Assembly (NCBI GenBank): GCA_017439805.1
Contig: JAFSIK010000039.1
Location: forward strand, 1-49,581
Length of the DNA: 49,581 nt
Source: Oscillospiraceae bacterium
GTDB taxonomy: Bacteria > Bacillota > Clostridia > Oscillospirales > Oscillospiraceae
Reading direction: 5' to 3'
Every line of letters begins with the position of its first letter. The first letter of the stretch is position 1. Shown here in pieces: positions 1 to 8,561 of the stretch. A program made the position numbers and the translations under genes. The notes beneath the pieces were generated by a model. It had not been told where the DNA came from and searched no databases. It was given only the letters and a program-made list of their open reading frames with translations.

Positions 1-2220
1 CTGGTTGATGCAGGTGCCCTGGTTGCTGCGGGCAAACTTCTGCAGCTTGTGAATGACGGTGCGCTCGCCGTACTTTACGATGACCTGATCGGCGTCAACG
101 CTCTGCACAACGCCGTCCTCCTCGGCAACAATAACAACCTCGGAGTCAACGCAGACCTTGTGCTCCATACCGGTGGCTACGATGGGAGCCTCGGTGATCA
201 TCAGGGGCACGGCCTGACGCTGCATGTTGGAGCCCATCAGAGCTCGGTTGGCGTCGTCGTTTTCAAGGAAGGGGATCATGGCGGTGGCCACGGAGTTCAT
301 CATCTGGGCGGAGACGTCGATGTAGTCGATCTGGTCTCTGTCAACTTCCAGAATTTCGCTGCGGTGACGGGCGGTGATACGGCTGTTTACGAAGTGGCCT
401 TCCTCGTCAACGGGCTCGTAAGCCTGGGCGATGGTGAACTGGTCCTCGGTGGCGGCGTCCATATACTCAACGATGTCGGTCAGCTTGCCGGTAGCTTTGT
501 CAACCTTGCGGTAGGGAGCCTCGATGAAGCCGTACTCGTTGATCTTGGCGTAGGTGGCAAGGTAGGAGATCAGGCCGATGTTGGGACCTTCGGGGGTCTC
601 GATAGGGCACATACGGCCGTAGTGGCTGTAATGTACGTCTCGGACTTCGAAGTTGGCGCGCTCTCTGGAAAGACCGCCGGGGCCGAGGGCGGACATACGG
701 CGCTTATGAGTCAGCTCCGCCAGAGGGTTGGTCTGGTCCATAAACTGGGACAGGGGGGAGCTTCCGAAGAACTCTTTGATAACCGCGGTGACGGGGCGGA
801 TATTGATGAGGGACTGGGGGGTGACGATGTCCAGATCCTGGATGGTCATACGCTCGCGGATGACGCGCTCCATACGGGCAAAGCCCACGCGGAACTGGTT
901 CTGCAGCAGCTCGCCCACGCTTCTCAGACGGCGGTTGCCCAGATGGTCGATATCGTCCACAACGCCCAGGCCGTTGGCCAGACAGTTGAGGTAGTTGATG
1001 GAGGCGAGCATATCGGCGGGGGTGATGATGTTGGGGATAAGCTCCTCACGGGCGGCGCGCAGGGCGGCCTTGAGTTCCTCAACGTCCTCGTGCTGCTCCA
1101 TAATGGCGGTGAGGGTCTTGAAGCAGACCTTCTCGTTCAAGCCGCACTCTTCCTTTGCGTCGAAAGGCAGGAAGTCGTTGGCCTCAACCATGCCGTTGGA
1201 GAAAACTTTTACGATCTTGCCGGCATCGGTCTTGATGTAAATCTCGTTTACGCCGCGCTTGTCCAGATCCCAGGCCTTTTCGCGGGTGATGCGCTCGCCG
1301 GCGTCAACAACGATCTCGCCGGTGAGGGGATCGGGCACAGGCAGGGCGGCAACGTGGCCGGAAACACGGCCGGAGATGGCCAGCTTCTTGTTGAACTTAT
1401 AGCGGCCTACGCGGCTGAGGTCGTAGCGGCGGGGGCTGAAGAACAGACCCTCAAAGTGGGCGATGGCGTTCTCCAGAGTGGGCAGTTCGCCGGGACGCAG
1501 ACGGCGGTAGATCTCCAGAATGGCCTCCTCGCGGGTCTTGCAGGTGTCCTTGTCCAGAGTGGCCTTGATGCGTTCGTCCTCGCCGAAGCACTCGAAAATC
1601 TCGCCCTCGGAGACGATGCCCAGAGCGCGGATGAGGCAGGTGACGGGGAGCTTGCGGTTTTTGTCGATACGTACGTAGAAAATGTCGGAAGCGTCGGTTT
1701 CATACTCCAGCCAGGCACCGCGGTAGGGGATAACGGTGGCGCTGTAGATGGCGATGCCGGTTTTGTCCAGCACCTTGTCGTAGTAGATGCCGGGGCTTCT
1801 GACGATCTGGGAGACGATAACGCGCTCGGCGCCGTTGATGACGAAGGTGCCGGAGTTGGTCATCAGGGGGAAATCACCCATGAAGATCTCCTGTTCCTTC
1901 ATTTCGCCGGTCTCCTTGTTGCGCAGATTTACGCGCACTTTAAGAGGGGCGGCGTAGGTGGCGTCGCGCTCCTTACACTCGTCCACGGTGTATTTGGGGG
2001 CGTCCTTCATGGAATAATCCAGGAAGGTCAGCTCCAGATTACCGGTGTAATCGTTGATGGCGGATACGTCCTTGAGAACCTCTCTCAGGCCGGTTTCAAG
2101 GAACCATTTGTAGGAATTTTTCTGGACTTCCAGAAAGTTCGGCATTTCCAGGATCTGATCCAGCTTGGAAAAGCTCTTTCGCAGGGTCTTGCCATAGTAG
2201 ACGTCTTTAACATTTACCAT
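1..2220 (-). CDS. rpoB: RNA polymerase beta subunit, N-terminal 740 codons (cut by window edge)
   Basis: Beta subunit of RNA polymerase. The reverse strand reads open from ATG at 2220 to the window edge, starting [20 protein letters not shown], with GAGG about 7 bases upstream. Recognisable blocks are the early [14 protein letters not shown] region, [13 protein letters not shown], and the rifampicin pocket near residues 480-515, which contains [18 protein letters not shown] followed by MSALGPGG. The Asp, His and Ser that usually mutate in rifampicin resistance are all the wild-type residues, so sensitivity is expected. The C-terminal part and rpoC should lie to the left of the window. No rplJ/rplL gene precedes it: rpoB starts its own transcript behind a structured leader. 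A long open frame on the forward strand here is only a codon-bias shadow. Confidence 0.97.
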   Translation of the reverse strand, partial: MVNVKDVYYGKTLRKSFSKLDQILEMPNFLEVQKNSYKWFLETGLREVLKDVSAINDYTGNLELTFLDYSMKDAPKYTVDECKERDATYAAPLKVRVNLRNKETGEMKEQEIFMGDFPLMTNSGTFVINGAERVIVSQIVRSPGIYYDKVLDKTGIAIYSATVIPYRGAWLEYETDASDIFYVRIDKNRKLPVTCLIRALGIVSEGEIFECFGEDERIKATLDKDTCKTREEAILEIYRRLRPGELPTLENAIAHFEGLFFSPRRYDLSRVGRYKFNKKLAISGRVSGHVAALPVPDPLTGEIVVDAGERITREKAWDLDKRGVNEIYIKTDAGKIVKVFSNGMVEANDFLPFDAKEECGLNEKVCFKTLTAIMEQHEDVEELKAALRAAREELIPNIITPADMLASINYLNCLANGLGVVDDIDHLGNRRLRSVGELLQNQFRVGFARMERVIRERMTIQDLDIVTPQSLINIRPVTAVIKEFFGSSPLSQFMDQTNPLAELTHKRRMSALGPGGLSRERANFEVRDVHYSHYGRMCPIETPEGPNIGLISYLATYAKINEYGFIEAPYRKVDKATGKLTDIVEYMDAATEDQFTIAQAYEPVDEEGHFVNSRITARHRSEILEVDRDQIDYIDVSAQMMNSVATAMIPFLENDDANRALMGSNMQRQAVPLMITEAPIVATGMEHKVCVDSEVVIVAEEDGVVQSVDADQVIVKYGERTVIHKLQKFARSNQGTCINQ

Positions 2221-2315
2221 TTCTTGCCTCACTGCCCTTCTGTGTGGTATAGATACGGGGAACTTCCCCAGTTGTTGACACGCCCGGTTGGGTTGATGTT
2301 TTTTAACGCTTCCTC

Positions 2316-2344
2316 TTGACAAATGCGGGAAAATGGACTATTAT
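2316..2344 (+). promoter_or_regulatory. Plus-strand promoter inside the rpoB leader region
   Basis: TTGACA (2316-2321), a 17-base spacer and TATTAT (2339-2344) on the plus strand. It points away from rpoB and towards the rpoB promoter. No protein gene lies downstream on this strand, only the small RNA candidate and its terminator. Confidence 0.6.
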
Positions 2345-2350
2345 AATTGC

Positions 2351-2455
2351 AGGAACAGTCCCGCCTTGTCCTTGAACAGGAGCGCGTGGACTGTTATTTT
2401 ATCATGTAAATTATGGCATGTCAAGACATTTGCGGGAGGTTTTTCCCGCTTTTTT
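2351..2455 (+). ncRNA. Candidate small RNA of about 105 nt, antisense to the rpoB leader start
   Basis: It has its own near-consensus promoter (2316-2344), an internal hairpin with a perfect AACAGTCC/GGACTGTT stem, and a textbook intrinsic terminator: GCGGGA, loop GGTTTT, TCCCGC, then six T (2432-2455). The T-run is present only on the plus strand, so the terminator does not serve the minus-strand genes. The RNA would overlap the first 40 or so bases of the rpoB transcript and run through the rpoB promoter. The family is not recognised, and the call is an inference from the promoter-hairpin-terminator layout. Confidence 0.45.
2396..2424 (-). promoter_or_regulatory. Promoter for rpoB
   Basis: Read on the minus strand, TTGACA (2424-2419) is followed by a 17-base spacer and TAAAAT (2401-2396), a near-consensus housekeeping promoter. 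Transcription would start near 2390 and leave a leader of about 170 bases before the rpoB ATG. The leader contains an 8-bp perfect stem, AACAGTCC/GGACTGTT (2354-2395), and a small GGGGAAGTTCCCC hairpin close to the start codon. Confidence 0.75.
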
Positions 2456-2470
2456 CATATTCAATATCAA

Positions 2471-2507
2471 AACCCGCCTGTCGGTTCACTCCGCAGGCGG
2501 GTTTTTG
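2471..2507 (-). terminator. Terminator of the comEA-like/regulator/kinase operon
   Basis: GC-rich inverted repeat AACCCGCCTG with CAGGCGGGTT, lying 10 bases past the kinase stop codon. T-runs on both sides make it potentially bidirectional. Confidence 0.8.
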
Positions 2508-2517
2508 TATATATATT

Positions 2518-4008
2518 TTAAATTGTATAGTCGGTCTGTTCCGGTGGCGCGGCGCAAACGGGCAGCACAACCGTAAATCTTGTGCCGCAGAACGCGCCGT
2601 CCTCAACCGTAATATTTCCGCCCATAGCCTCAACGGCGCCGGAAACGATGGAAAGGCCGATGCCGCTGCCGCCTCTTTTTCTGCTGCGGGCCTTGTCCAC
2701 GCGGTAAAAACGCTGGAATACTTTTTCCTTGTCCTCGTCGGGGATGCCTATGCCGGTGTCCTCCACCACAAAGAAAACATTCTCTGCGTTTCTGACCACG
2801 GAAGCGGTGACTCTGCCGCCGGGAACGTTGTATTTTACCGCGTTTTCCAGCAGGTTGAACACCACAAGACCCATCTCCTCACTGCTGGACATGACAAAGC
2901 AGCCGGAATTCAGGCTGTGATGAAAGGTCACCCCGTTCTGCTGTGCCAGAGGGCGCAGCAGGCGTATGCCGTAGGCCACATGCTCGGAAAGGTCAAGAGG
3001 CTCTCTGTGGCTCTCGCCGCCCTCGTCCTGGCGGGAAAGCACCAGAAGTTTTTCCGAAAGGCTTTTGAGTCTGTCGGTCTGCCAGGAAATATCCTCGGCA
3101 AATTCCTTCGCCGTTTCAACGTCGATATTGTCCGCCTGAACAATGCTGTCCGACAGCAGGCGTATGGCGGCAATGGGCGTTTTCAGTTCGTGAGAAGCAT
3201 CGGAAACGAAGCGCCGGCGCTCCTCCTCGTCGGTTTTCAGCCGCTCGGTCATGCTGTTGAATTCCACGGAGAGCTGAGCCAGTTCATCGGAGCCGGGCAG
3301 GATTATATCCTCGCCGTAGTTGCCGGCGCGCACCTTTTTTACGCCCTCCAGCAGGCGGTTAATGCGGGTGGTCATAACGAAGGAGAAAATCAGACTCATG
3401 CCCATTGTGAAGATAATAACCAGCATGGTGATGCAGGTGAAGTCCTCCTGAATTTCCCGCAGAAACATGGCCTGGGAAACATCCGTCTCCTGCACGGTGA
3501 CGCAGCCGATCACCTGTCCCTGGCTGACCACCGGCACGGCGGCGGTACTGATAAAGCCGAACTCCCGCGAGTAATGGGCGCGAAAAACATCCTTGCCCCC
3601 CAGTGCGGTGACAAGATCCTGGGAATTTTCGGCGGCATCACCGTAAAGCACATGTCCCGCGGCGTTGGTGACCACAATCTCCAGACTGCCGTCGCCGCCG
3701 ACCACCTCTACAACCTGCTTTACGCCGGCCTCGGTGAGAGCATCCAGACCGCCCATGGCGGCGGAGATGACGTTGGCGCTGTTGATGAGCGAATTCTCCT
3801 TGGAGCTGAACACCATGTTTCGGAAAGACAGCACGGGATAGATATTCATAAGCACCAGAACCACCGCTATGACCAGAATATAGGTGAGGGCATAGCGCAT
3901 CTGAAGCTTACTTATTATGAAATAGCGGTCTATCCTTGCCTCTGAGGGCGGAAACTGCTCCACCACCGGAGGCGGATTATACTCATTTCTTGCAGAAATA
4001 GTACCCAA
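2518..4008 (-). CDS. Two-component sensor histidine kinase (PhoR/WalK-like layout)
   Basis: Membrane sensor kinase that phosphorylates the response regulator encoded just upstream. Counting from a TTG start at 4008 (496 aa): transmembrane helix 37-60, extracytoplasmic sensor of about 135 residues, second helix about 193-212, HAMP 213-265. The HisKA H-box is FVSDASHELKTP with His273. The HATPase_c domain has the N-box Asn389, DTGIGIP at 417-423, an F-box near 431 and GGSGIGLS at 446-453. The start is uncertain: TTG at 4008 overlaps the regulator gene by 26 bases and has no clear ribosome binding site, while GTG at 3966 or ATG at 3900 would still keep the first helix. The stimulus is unknown. 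Confidence 0.92.
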   Translation of the reverse strand: MGTISARNEYNPPPVVEQFPPSEARIDRYFIISKLQMRYALTYILVIAVVLVLMNIYPVLSFRNMVFSSKENSLINSANVISAAMGGLDALTEAGVKQVVEVVGGDGSLEIVVTNAAGHVLYGDAAENSQDLVTALGGKDVFRAHYSREFGFISTAAVPVVSQGQVIGCVTVQETDVSQAMFLREIQEDFTCITMLVIIFTMGMSLIFSFVMTTRINRLLEGVKKVRAGNYGEDIILPGSDELAQLSVEFNSMTERLKTDEEERRRFVSDASHELKTPIAAIRLLSDSIVQADNIDVETAKEFAEDISWQTDRLKSLSEKLLVLSRQDEGGESHREPLDLSEHVAYGIRLLRPLAQQNGVTFHHSLNSGCFVMSSSEEMGLVVFNLLENAVKYNVPGGRVTASVVRNAENVFFVVEDTGIGIPDEDKEKVFQRFYRVDKARSRKRGGSGIGLSIVSGAVEAMGGNITVEDGAFCGTRFTVVLPVCAAPPEQTDYTI

Positions 4009-4666
4009 CCCCCCAACGGGTCATTATGTACTGAGGCTCGGCAGGGTTGAGTTCCAGCTTTTCCCTGAGCCTGCGGATGTGAACGTCCACGGTACGGATA
4101 TCGCCCTGATAATCGTAACCCCAGACGATGTTGAGCAGATTTTCGCGGCTGTAAACACGGCCCGCGTTTCGCATCATCAGCTCAACAAGGTCGAATTCCT
4201 TCACCGTCAGCTCAACGCTCTGGTCGTTTTTCCATGCGTTGCGGGTGTCGGTGTCTATGGAGATGTGTCCCGCCGTAAGCTTGGCGGAAACGTTGCCCTG
4301 ACCGGCGGCGCCGCCACGGCGCAGCAGGGCGCGGATGCGCATTTTCAGTTCCAGGATATCGAAGGGTTTGGTGACGTAATCGTCCGCACCGTATTCAAAT
4401 CCAAGAATTTTGTCCGTGGCCTCGCCTCGTGCGGTGAGCATGATGATGGGAACGTTGGAAAATTCTCTGATTCTCATGCAGGCCTCAAAACCGTCGATGC
4501 CCGGCATCATAAGATCAAGAATTATAAGATCGAAGCGTCCGTTTTTGGCAAGCTCCACGGCCTCAAGACCGTCGTAGCCGGCTTCCACCTGATATCCCTC
4601 GTTTTCAAGGTTGAATTTTATTCCCTTGACCAACAGCTTTTCGTCGTCTACTACCAGTATTCTCAT
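3983..4666 (-). CDS. OmpR/PhoB-family response regulator
   Basis: DNA-binding response regulator of 227 aa and partner of the kinase encoded immediately downstream. The receiver domain has the acidic pair Asp7/Asp8, phospho-acceptor Asp51 (LIILDLMMPG), switch Thr78 and Lys100 (VTKP). The C-terminal winged helix holds a recognition-helix region RTVDVHIRRLREKLE and ends GWGVGYYF. The start chosen is ATG at 4666, because GGAGG lies 8 bases upstream and MRILVVDDE is the canonical N-terminus. An in-frame upstream extension (to 4729) overlaps the comEA-like gene and is not needed. Confidence 0.95.
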   Translation of the reverse strand: MRILVVDDEKLLVKGIKFNLENEGYQVEAGYDGLEAVELAKNGRFDLIILDLMMPGIDGFEACMRIREFSNVPIIMLTARGEATDKILGFEYGADDYVTKPFDILELKMRIRALLRRGGAAGQGNVSAKLTAGHISIDTDTRNAWKNDQSVELTVKEFDLVELMMRNAGRVYSRENLLNIVWGYDYQGDIRTVDVHIRRLREKLELNPAEPQYIMTRWGVGYYFCKK

Positions 4667-4685
4667 GGCAGCAACCTCCGTAAAA

Positions 4686-5189
4686 TTATTGTGTGCAGAT
4701 AAGGTCCTTGATTTCGCTAAACTTTCCATCGCCTATGCCGTCCACCAGTTTTATGTCTGCCGGGGCGGCAAAGGGGCCGTTTGCCTGGCGATATTCAATG
4801 ATGCGCTGTGAGAGTACCTCGCCTATGCCGGGGAGAGAATCCAGCTGGGCTGCGGTTGCGGTGTTGATGTTTATCAGTCCGGCCGCCGGGGGTTCGGCCG
4901 GGGAACCACTTGTTTCCGGGTCAGTCCCCTCCGTCGTAGAGGTATGGGTCTGTGTAGTCCGGCTCGGGGCGTCGTCTGTATCTGCCGGGGCTTCCGGCGT
5001 CCGGACGGGCAGGGCCGCATCGGGAATAACATCCGGGGTTTCCGCGGCCGTCTCCACCGCCGCAGGTCTTTCCGTTTCAACGGTAATATTCTGTGTCACA
5101 GGGCTCGCGGAACAATAGCGGCCAATGCAGAAAAATAAAAATGCGATGAAGGCCGCGGAAATGAACGCGGTGGATTTTGATATACGCAT
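4686..5189 (-). CDS. ComEA-like helix-hairpin-helix DNA-binding protein
   Basis: 167 aa with an N-terminal hydrophobic anchor (residues 8-25), a long Pro/Thr/Glu-rich spacer (about 30-103) and a C-terminal tandem helix-hairpin-helix domain starting ININTATAAQLDSLPGIG. This is the layout of ComEA, the membrane-anchored receptor that binds double-stranded DNA outside the cell during natural transformation. No comEC or comEB lies next to it; instead it leads a two-component system operon (19-base gap to the regulator). AGGAAG precedes the ATG. The function as a DNA receptor is by family, and the link to signalling is unexplained. Confidence 0.85.
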   Translation of the reverse strand: MRISKSTAFISAAFIAFLFFCIGRYCSASPVTQNITVETERPAAVETAAETPDVIPDAALPVRTPEAPADTDDAPSRTTQTHTSTTEGTDPETSGSPAEPPAAGLININTATAAQLDSLPGIGEVLSQRIIEYRQANGPFAAPADIKLVDGIGDGKFSEIKDLICTQ

Positions 5190-5205
5190 TTTAGCTTCCT
5201 TTTTA

Positions 5206-5234
5206 TTGAATCGTGCAAGATTTTTTGTTATAAT
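5206..5234 (+). promoter_or_regulatory. Promoter for the D,D-carboxypeptidase gene
   Basis: TTGAAT (5206-5211), 17-base spacer, TATAAT (5229-5234), about 45 bases before the ATG at 5278. Confidence 0.7.
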
Positions 5235-5277
5235 AATTCACACACAATAACTATAACACATTTTCGGTGATTTTCAT

Positions 5278-6648
5278 ATGAAAAAATTCAAATTTCTCGC
5301 AATTGCGGCAATTTTTATAACAATTTTCTCTTTTCCTCTGTCTGCTTTCGCCCAGGAGGACTACAAGGCGGAGGCCGGAGCGGCAATTTTGATAGACATG
5401 GTCACCGGTGACGTGCTGTTTGAGCAGGCCGCAGACGAGAAAATGTATCCCGCTTCTCTTACAAAGGTCATGACCTGTCTCATCGCCGCCGAGGTGGGGG
5501 ATCTGAACGCTGAGGTCACCGCCTCCGAAACCGCTTATCTGGACCTTATCGACGCCGGCTCAACGGCGGGCATTCTGCCCGGCGAGACCATGACTCTTGA
5601 AAATCTGCTCTACTGTGCCATGCTGCCCTCCGCCAACGAGGCCTGCAATATCATCGCTGAGTACATATCCGGCTCCACGGCGGATTTCGTAAAGCTGATG
5701 AACGAAAAGGCTGCCGCCATGGGCTGCACCGGCACAAACTTCGTAAACTGCCACGGCCTGCACGACGAAAACCACTACACCACCGCCCGGGACATGGCCA
5801 TAATCGGCAGGGCAGCCTTCTCCAACGACATTATACGCACCGTCGCCGGCACCGCCGCGTACACCGTTCCCGCCACCAATCTTTCCGAGCCCAGAGACCT
5901 TGAGTCCACCGACCAGCTCATCAGCGACAGCATCAACGCCAACTATCTCTACCCCTACGCCATCGCCGGAAAAACCGGCTATACCACCCCCGCCGGACGC
6001 TGTCTTGTAAGCTGCGCTTTCAAGGATGACAAGGAACTTTTAAGCGTGGTTTTGAAAACAGACAGTATTCCCCAGGAGGATGGTTCCGTCAGGGTAATGA
6101 GCTTCTACGAAACCATCAGACTGTTTAATTACGGCTTTGAAAACTGGTCCTACCAGACCGTTATTGCCGACGGAACGCCCATCACGGAGGTGCCTGTAAA
6201 ACTGGGCGAGGGCGCCGACAGCGTGGTGCTGTGCATCAGCGGCGAGGTTACATATCTGCTGCCGGCAAGCTTTGATATTGAAGCTACCAGAAAGGTTATC
6301 ACGGTTTTCAATCAGGACAATATCACCGCTCCCATCACAAAGGGACAGGAGCTGGGTCTGTACGAGGTTTACGACGAAAACGGCGTGCTGCTTGGCAGCG
6401 CCCCTCTGACCGCCCTCGTTGACATCGAGCGCAGCGTTCCCGAGGCCGTGGTCGACGGCATCCGCGAAACCGCAAGAAAGCCTGTAATCAAGGCGGTTGT
6501 CATTGTAGTCGTAATACTTGTTGTAATCGTAATTCTGGGCATAATGGTGCGCAGGCAGGCCGCCAAGCGCCGTGCTCAGCAGGAGAAAAACCGCCGCCGC
6601 GGGCAGGAGCTGCGCCGCAGGCAGGAGGAATACTCCGGCAAAAAGTAA
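5278..6648 (+). CDS. Serine-type D-alanyl-D-alanine carboxypeptidase (PBP5/DacF-like, peptidase S11)
   Basis: 456 aa. It trims the terminal D-Ala of peptidoglycan stem peptides outside the cell. An N-terminal signal peptide ends near AFA-QEDY (residue 26). The three penicillin-binding motifs are intact: SLTK (Ser60, Lys63), SAN (118-120) and KTG (232-234). A C-terminal beta-rich domain follows, then a hydrophobic helix (about 409-428) and a very basic Arg/Lys tail, so it is probably anchored by its C-terminus. PBP5-type enzymes usually have an amphipathic anchor; here it looks like a full transmembrane helix with a cytoplasmic basic tail. It lies next to sporulation genes on the opposite strand, so a role in spore cortex or vegetative wall is equally possible. 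Confidence 0.93.
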   Translation: MKKFKFLAIAAIFITIFSFPLSAFAQEDYKAEAGAAILIDMVTGDVLFEQAADEKMYPASLTKVMTCLIAAEVGDLNAEVTASETAYLDLIDAGSTAGILPGETMTLENLLYCAMLPSANEACNIIAEYISGSTADFVKLMNEKAAAMGCTGTNFVNCHGLHDENHYTTARDMAIIGRAAFSNDIIRTVAGTAAYTVPATNLSEPRDLESTDQLISDSINANYLYPYAIAGKTGYTTPAGRCLVSCAFKDDKELLSVVLKTDSIPQEDGSVRVMSFYETIRLFNYGFENWSYQTVIADGTPITEVPVKLGEGADSVVLCISGEVTYLLPASFDIEATRKVITVFNQDNITAPITKGQELGLYEVYDENGVLLGSAPLTALVDIERSVPEAVVDGIRETARKPVIKAVVIVVVILVVIVILGIMVRRQAAKRRAQQEKNRRRGQELRRRQEEYSGKK

Positions 6649-6650
6649 AC

Positions 6651-6683
6651 AAAAAAAGACCGCCCAAAGCGGTCTTTTTTTAT
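6651..6683. terminator. Bidirectional terminator between the carboxypeptidase gene and sigE
   Basis: Stem GACCGC/GCGGTC flanked by A7 on the left and T7 on the right, directly between convergent genes. Confidence 0.85.
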
Positions 6684-6691
6684 TTTGAAAA

Positions 6692-7411
6692 TCACAGCAT
6701 ACGGTGCAGCTCCGTGCGCAGGCGGGAAATGATGCGTTTTTCAAGGCGGGAGATATAGGACTGGGATATGCCCATCATGTCCGCCACCTCTTTCTGGGTC
6801 AGCTCCCTGCCCCCTCCGAGACCAAAGCGCAGACGCACGATGTCCCGGTCCCGGCCCGGAAGCTTTTCCACCGCCTCCATCACCAGCCGCCGGTCGGCGT
6901 CGTCCTCCATGGGCCGCACAACCGTGTCCGATTCGGTGCCCAGAATGTCCCCCAGGAGCAGCTCATTTCCGTCCCAGTCGGTGCTGAGAGGCTCATCCAG
7001 AGAGATTTCTCCCCGGCGGTTGGAGGTTTTGCGCAAAAACATCAGAATCTCGTTTTCAATGCAGCGGGAGGCATAGGTGGCGAGCTTGATATTCTTCCCG
7101 GAATCAAAGGTGTTGATGGCCTTTATAAGCCCGATGGAGCCGATGGAAACAAGGTCCTCGATGTTCACGCCGGTATTTTCAAAACGGCGGGAAATGTACA
7201 CCACAAGACGCAGATTGCGCTCTATAAGAGCCTGCCTGGCGGTGGCGCTGCCGTGGGACAGGCGGTCGATCAGGCCCGCTTCCTCCTCCCGCGTAAGGGG
7301 TGGGGGAAGGGTGTCGCTGCCCCCTATGTAATAGACCTCACCCGGGCGGAAAAGACCCAGTTTTTCAAGCAATGCGGCCAGTTTCAGTTTAATTAAAAGT
7401 ATCTTTTTCAT
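6692..7411 (-). CDS. sigE: Sporulation sigma factor pro-sigma-E
   Basis: 239 aa, the same length as Bacillus subtilis SigE. This mother-cell-specific sigma factor is made as an inactive precursor. The hydrophobic pro-sequence (about residues 1-27) precedes [15 protein letters not shown], the hallmark of the SpoIIGA cleavage region. Sigma region 2 holds [16 protein letters not shown] and [14 protein letters not shown]. Region 4 holds [20 protein letters not shown], the helix-turn-helix for the -35 element. It overlaps the end of spoIIGA by 4 bases (ATGA), so the two are translationally coupled. It shows that the organism, or a recent ancestor, forms endospores. Confidence 0.96.
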   Translation of the reverse strand: MKKILLIKLKLAALLEKLGLFRPGEVYYIGGSDTLPPPLTREEEAGLIDRLSHGSATARQALIERNLRLVVYISRRFENTGVNIEDLVSIGSIGLIKAINTFDSGKNIKLATYASRCIENEILMFLRKTSNRRGEISLDEPLSTDWDGNELLLGDILGTESDTVVRPMEDDADRRLVMEAVEKLPGRDRDIVRLRFGLGGGRELTQKEVADMMGISQSYISRLEKRIISRLRTELHRML

Positions 7412-8241
7412 ACGTCCGTTCCGGCCAGAGCCGTGTAACCTCCATGTTTTGAAATCTCACCCGGAGCGCAGGCCACAAGCATCCCTTCACGGCGGCGGCG
7501 CCCCACCGTAACAGCGTCCGCGCGAAGGGCGGGAAGCATGCCTCCCTCCACTCCCAATGCGGTATAGCTTATAAGTCTGAAGCTCTGCCCCGAGGACAGC
7601 CGGCGAAGCATTTCGAAGCATTCCACCGGGTCGTCCAGAGCCTTTGCAGGGGCAAATTCCGGGGGTAAAATTTCGAAAAAAGCATCTCTGGAAACCACTG
7701 TCACAGGCTTTGAGGTAAGGGGGTCGCGCAGCTCGTTTCCGCTGTCCAGAAGAGCCGTGAGAGAGGTGATTTTGCCCCCCGATTCCACCGTCATACGCAC
7801 GGTGGTTTTTTGCGCCGAAGGGGTTCTTGAGCACCATGCCGCAACCGCCCCGAAGCAGACCGCCGCACCCGCCAGAACAGCCCCCGGACCGGGTGATTCC
7901 GGCGCCCCTTTTCCCCCGATTATGTAGTAGACCGCCCACACCGCTCCGCCGAAAAGGGCGGTCATGGCAAAAAGGGCCGCCGTGCGCTTGAAAAGTCCCC
8001 TGCCCAAACCCCAAGTTATTGTGCTCATGACCGTCACGCACAACAATTTCAAGGGTAAAAGGCTCAAAAATCCCAGTTTTGGGACGAAAGAAGCCACTGC
8101 CCACAGCCCACCGAAGGCCGCCGCCGGAAGCACTTTTTTGACCTTTGTTTCCGAAATCGTTATTCGTCCGGAGGCGAGCAGAAGAAGACAGTTTATGGCC
8201 AAATTCAACAGAAAAAGGCTGTCTATGTATACCGTTTTCAT
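7408..8241 (-). CDS. spoIIGA: Sigma-E processing aspartic peptidase SpoIIGA
   Basis: 277 aa. The N-terminal half has about five transmembrane helices (residues 5-140). The C-terminal half is an aspartic protease-like domain with the motif [11 protein letters not shown] (Asp166), which works as a dimer to cut the pro-sequence from sigma-E once activated by forespore SpoIIR. AGGAGG lies 8 bases before the ATG. It is the first gene of a two-gene operon with sigE, the usual arrangement. It is slightly shorter than the Bacillus protein, mainly in the membrane part. Confidence 0.93.
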   Translation of the reverse strand: MKTVYIDSLFLLNLAINCLLLLASGRITISETKVKKVLPAAAFGGLWAVASFVPKLGFLSLLPLKLLCVTVMSTITWGLGRGLFKRTAALFAMTALFGGAVWAVYYIIGGKGAPESPGPGAVLAGAAVCFGAVAAWCSRTPSAQKTTVRMTVESGGKITSLTALLDSGNELRDPLTSKPVTVVSRDAFFEILPPEFAPAKALDDPVECFEMLRRLSSGQSFRLISYTALGVEGGMLPALRADAVTVGRRRREGMLVACAPGEISKHGGYTALAGTDV

Positions 8242-8561
8242 GCAACTCGCCTCCTTTTTTCTATTTTAAACCCTATCTGGAAGAATTTTCCGTCGCATTG
8301 GAGAAGGGAGCAAAATTTTAGAAACAGGGAGTTAAGTTTGACTAACTTTATGCAAAATGTGTGTGCACTTATTCAGATTCTGCATAAAACAAAAAAATTG
8401 TGAAATTTCTGGCAAAATTTGCGGTTTTATGCGCGGAGTGCAACGCTGGTATACGGTTTTCGTATGGCTGATTTCATTTACTTATATAATGTTTTTGAGG
8501 TAAAATCACTATGGATGATAAGGATTAAAAAAACATTCGCATAGAAAGGTGGAACTACTCT
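8242..8561. promoter_or_regulatory. 320-base divergent control region between spoIIGA and the Mo-enzyme operon
   Basis: For spoIIGA (minus strand) only a TAAAAT-like -10 (8268-8263) is visible. No good -35 lies at 17 bases, as expected for an activator-dependent sporulation promoter, and I could not find a convincing Spo0A box. For the plus-strand operon, TATAAT is at 8485-8490 with a very poor -35. Three copies of TTTATGC occur (8347-8354 and 8381-8388 as an inverted pair, TTTATGCA/TGCATAAA; 8426-8432). A palindrome ATACG-N5-CGTAT (8451-8465) lies over the -35 position. No RNA gene or credible small CDS was seen. Confidence 0.5.

Noticed and set aside
49..2319. 756-residue open frame on the plus strand
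   Set aside because: It is the shadow of rpoB: low-complexity Gly/Val/Asp-rich translation with no family match, no ribosome binding site, and the minus strand encodes an unmistakable RpoB.
2333..2521. 62-residue open frame in the rpoB leader gap
   Set aside because: It has no ribosome binding site and runs through two hairpins; the small RNA and terminator explanation fits better.
8263..8330. Spo0A box upstream of spoIIGA
   Set aside because: The closest match (GTCG in CCGTCGCAT) fits only 5 of 7 core positions, and no second box or -35 with 21-22 base spacing is visible.
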